Part shown: positions 5,654-7,159 of the stretch, one piece after another | Numbering within the stretch: position 1 is the first letter of the stretch | Layout: every line of letters starts with the position of its first letter | Source: a bacterium | GTDB lineage: Bacteria > SZUA-79 > Acidulodesulfobacterales > Acidulodesulfobacteraceae | Length of the DNA stretch: 7,159 nucleotides | Direction: 5' to 3' | Assembly (NCBI GenBank): GCA_021794335.1 | Contig: JAJYQZ010000056.1 | Coordinates: 1 to 7,159, forward strand | Position numbers and translations under genes: made by a program | Notes under the pieces: generated by a model | Databases searched by the model: none | What the model saw: the letters and a program-made list of their open reading frames with translations, nothing else | Told to the model about the DNA's origin: nothing

Positions 5654-6109
5654 ATGAAAAAATTATTAATCGTATTAATTTTATCGGTAATAGGTCTTTC
5701 AATATTGGTTTCAGGCTGTGCTAAAAAGCAAAAGGTAAATATTAAATTAAAAGATTTTTCAATCCTTTACGCTTCTTCAAAAAAATTTTTAAAAAGTGGT
5801 AATAGTCTTAAAGATCTTTTTCCGCAATACTTGGAACAAAAAGGCTATCTTGCTAAATCATTTGGTTTTCAAACAGGCAAAGCCGCCAATTGGACAAAAA
5901 ACGGCGGTTGGATTGGGCAGTGGCCATGTAAAAACAGCAAGGGCGAATGTTTTGGCGTGGGTATGACTGGAAATATAAATAATTTGAAACCTATAATAGC
6001 AAAATATAATTCTCAGGCAAGACAAATATTTTTTCCTTACCCAAAGATATATAATGCTAATAACAGTAAGGGTTCCGGTCAGTTACTGATTATATTTAGA
6101 GAAAAATAG
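5654..6109 (+). CDS. small lipoprotein of unknown function
   Basis: I do not recognise a family. The 151-residue product starts with a clear type II signal peptide: MKK, a hydrophobic stretch (4-18), then lipobox VSGC with Cys22 as the predicted lipidated residue. The mature part of about 130 residues is basic, with a Lys-rich start, an aromatic segment NWTKNGGWIGQWPC (79-92) and Cys92/Cys99, which could form a short disulfide loop in the periplasm. The residue after the lipidated Cys is Ala, not Asp, so there is no obvious inner-membrane retention signal. The ATG follows a GAGG ribosome site (5642-5645) by 8 nt. It sits between the exporter ATPase and the methyltransferase on the same strand, 66 nt after wzt. 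A role in polysaccharide export is possible by position only, and it may be an unrelated insertion into the cluster. Confidence 0.8.
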   Translation: MKKLLIVLILSVIGLSILVSGCAKKQKVNIKLKDFSILYASSKKFLKSGNSLKDLFPQYLEQKGYLAKSFGFQTGKAANWTKNGGWIGQWPCKNSKGECFGVGMTGNINNLKPIIAKYNSQARQIFFPYPKIYNANNSKGSGQLLIIFREK

Positions 6110-6224
6110 TTTTATTTTATTAAATAAATTAAATAATAGAATGGACGATCAGCTTTATGTATATTTTTAAATATAAATTAATAAAATAAATTATTAATAA
6201 CAATAAGGCGAAACATTATTAAGT

Positions 6225-7159
6225 ATGACGGAAGATAATTTTTATAGAGATTTTGAGGAGCGATTTTATGCTCCAAGAGAGATAATTAAAGAACTAAGAA
6301 AGGTATATATTCCTTTTTGTGAACCACTTGTGGAAATTTATAATAAAGACAAAGTATTCGATATTGGTTGCGGTAGGGGAGAGTGGCTTGAATTAATGTC
6401 TGAAATTGGTTTTAAAGCTTACGGGTGCGATATTGATGAGGGTATGTTAAGAGCTTGCTATGAGCGAGGTTTGTCTGCAACAAAGCAGGAAGCAGTGTCT
6501 TTTTTAAAATCTTTGCCAGATGAGAGTCATGTTGTGATATCGGCATTTCATGTTATAGAGCATATTTCGTTTGACGACCTTAGAACTTTAGTATCTGAAT
6601 CTTTGCGAGTTTTAAAACCAGGGGGGCTATTGATACTTGAAACCCCAAATATTGAGAATATAAATGTAGCTGCCAATAATTTCTATTTAGATCCCACACA
6701 TAAGCGTCCGATACCGCCTTTAATGTTATCTTATCTGCCGGAATATTACGGTTTTAAACGAGTTAAACTTTTGAGATTACAAGAATCATTAGAACTTGCA
6801 ACTAAAGATAATATAAAATTAATTGATATACTTAAAGGCGTGAGTCCAGATATTGCTGTAGTTGCGCAAAAAAATGCATCAGTTGAAATTATGAGTTTGT
6901 TTAACCAAACATTTAATGAAAATTACGGCATAGCTTTGGATAATTTAGCTGAACGTTATGATGTCTTTATAGAAAATAAAATTGATTTTATATCCAAGGA
7001 ACTTCAGAGCGTATATCAAAGCAAAGACGAACTATCCAAGGAACTTCAGAGCGTATATCAAAGCAAAGACGAACTATCCAAGGAACTTCAGAGCGTATAT
7101 CAAAGCAAAGACGAACTATCCAAGGAACTTCAGAGCGTATATCAAAGCAAAGACGAACT
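6225..7159 (+). CDS. SAM-dependent methyltransferase with C-terminal repetitive coiled coil, partial (no stop in window); possible O-antigen chain terminator
   Basis: Only the first 311 codons are visible; the frame is open to the edge. The N-terminal 215 or so residues form a class I methyltransferase: motif I VFDIGCGRGEW (44-54) for SAM binding, acidic CDIDEGM (68-74), ISAFHVIEHI (105-114), LKPGGLLILETPN (130-142) and the conserved NNFYLDPTHKRPIPP (151-165). The opening NFYRDFEERF also fits the family, supporting the ATG at 6225 although its only ribosome-like AAGG (6205-6208) is 16 nt away. After a helical linker (about 219-256) come identical 14-residue repeats, SKELQSVYQSKDEL, from 257 to the end. 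Their hydrophobic positions keep exact heptad spacing, so a long coiled coil is predicted. This order and the neighbouring Wzm/Wzt recall WbdD, the chain-capping enzyme of E. coli O8/O9a. No WbdD-type kinase domain lies between methyltransferase and coil. A glycosyltransferase could follow beyond the edge. Confidence 0.85.
   Translation, partial: MTEDNFYRDFEERFYAPREIIKELRKVYIPFCEPLVEIYNKDKVFDIGCGRGEWLELMSEIGFKAYGCDIDEGMLRACYERGLSATKQEAVSFLKSLPDESHVVISAFHVIEHISFDDLRTLVSESLRVLKPGGLLILETPNIENINVAANNFYLDPTHKRPIPPLMLSYLPEYYGFKRVKLLRLQESLELATKDNIKLIDILKGVSPDIAVVAQKNASVEIMSLFNQTFNENYGIALDNLAERYDVFIENKIDFISKELQSVYQSKDELSKELQSVYQSKDELSKELQSVYQSKDELSKELQSVYQSKDE
6993..7159 (+). repeat. 42-bp perfect tandem repeat encoding a two-heptad coiled-coil unit
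   Basis: Copies lie at 6993-7034, 7035-7076 and 7077-7118, and a fourth (7119-7159) is cut one base short by the window edge. All are identical, including every synonymous position, which indicates recent duplication or ongoing homogenisation. Each unit encodes SKELQSVYQSKDEL. Leu4, Val7, Lys11 and Leu14 occupy the a/d positions with 3-4-3-4 spacing, which continues across unit junctions without a break. Because 42 is divisible by 3 and 14 by 7, adding or losing units preserves both reading frame and heptad register. The total copy number is unknown. Confidence 0.95.

Noticed and set aside
5741..6109. Pilin-like or pseudopilin identity for the lipoprotein
   Set aside because: A short stretch around DLFPQYL faintly recalls pilin-type proteins, but there is a lipobox rather than a prepilin cleavage site, so the resemblance is not usable.
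6111..6128. AT-only hairpin (TTTATTT with AAATAAA) after the lipoprotein stop
   Set aside because: Too weak to terminate transcription on its own; no GC stem and no T-tract.

Overview
The window is an AT-rich bacterial chromosome fragment. All genes are on the + strand and belong to a surface-polysaccharide (probably lipopolysaccharide O-antigen) locus. GDP-mannose synthesis, a Wzm/Wzt-type ABC exporter and a lipoprotein signal point to a Gram-negative organism. AT-rich coding with a GC-richer first gene would suit a deltaproteobacterium-like lineage, but I cannot place it reliably.

Layout. Positions 1-820 hold no convincing gene. They contain a G-rich quadruplex-type motif (111-136), three perfect 89-bp tandem copies of a hairpin-forming repeat (323-589, partial fourth copy to 603) flanked by outward inverted motifs, and a near-consensus sigma70 promoter (661-689) followed by a leader stem-loop. 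A 45-codon ORF (821-958) overlaps the TTG start of a bifunctional mannose-1-phosphate guanylyltransferase/mannose-6-phosphate isomerase (955-2373). Next come a GT4 glycosyltransferase (2480-3964), the exporter permease wzm (4006-4812), its ATPase wzt (4799-5587, overlapping wzm), a small lipoprotein of unknown function (5654-6109) and a methyltransferase that runs off the right edge (6225 to beyond 7159).

How the genes fit together. ManC supplies GDP-mannose. The GT4 enzyme probably adds mannose or a related sugar to the lipid-linked chain in the cytoplasm. Wzm/Wzt exports the finished chain. The methyltransferase may cap the chain. The Wzt is short and appears to lack the C-terminal carbohydrate-binding domain that reads terminal caps in the E. 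coli O8/O9a systems.

Most interesting point. Directly after its catalytic domain the methyltransferase enters a coiled coil made of at least four copies of a 14-residue (exactly two-heptad) repeat. The copies are identical at DNA level (42 bp each), and the window stops inside the array. In the E. coli O-antigen terminator WbdD, a coiled coil acts as a molecular ruler that sets polysaccharide length. If this protein works the same way, gain or loss of in-frame 42-bp units would be a genetic dial for chain length. This is an inference, and the C-terminus and true copy number cannot be seen here.
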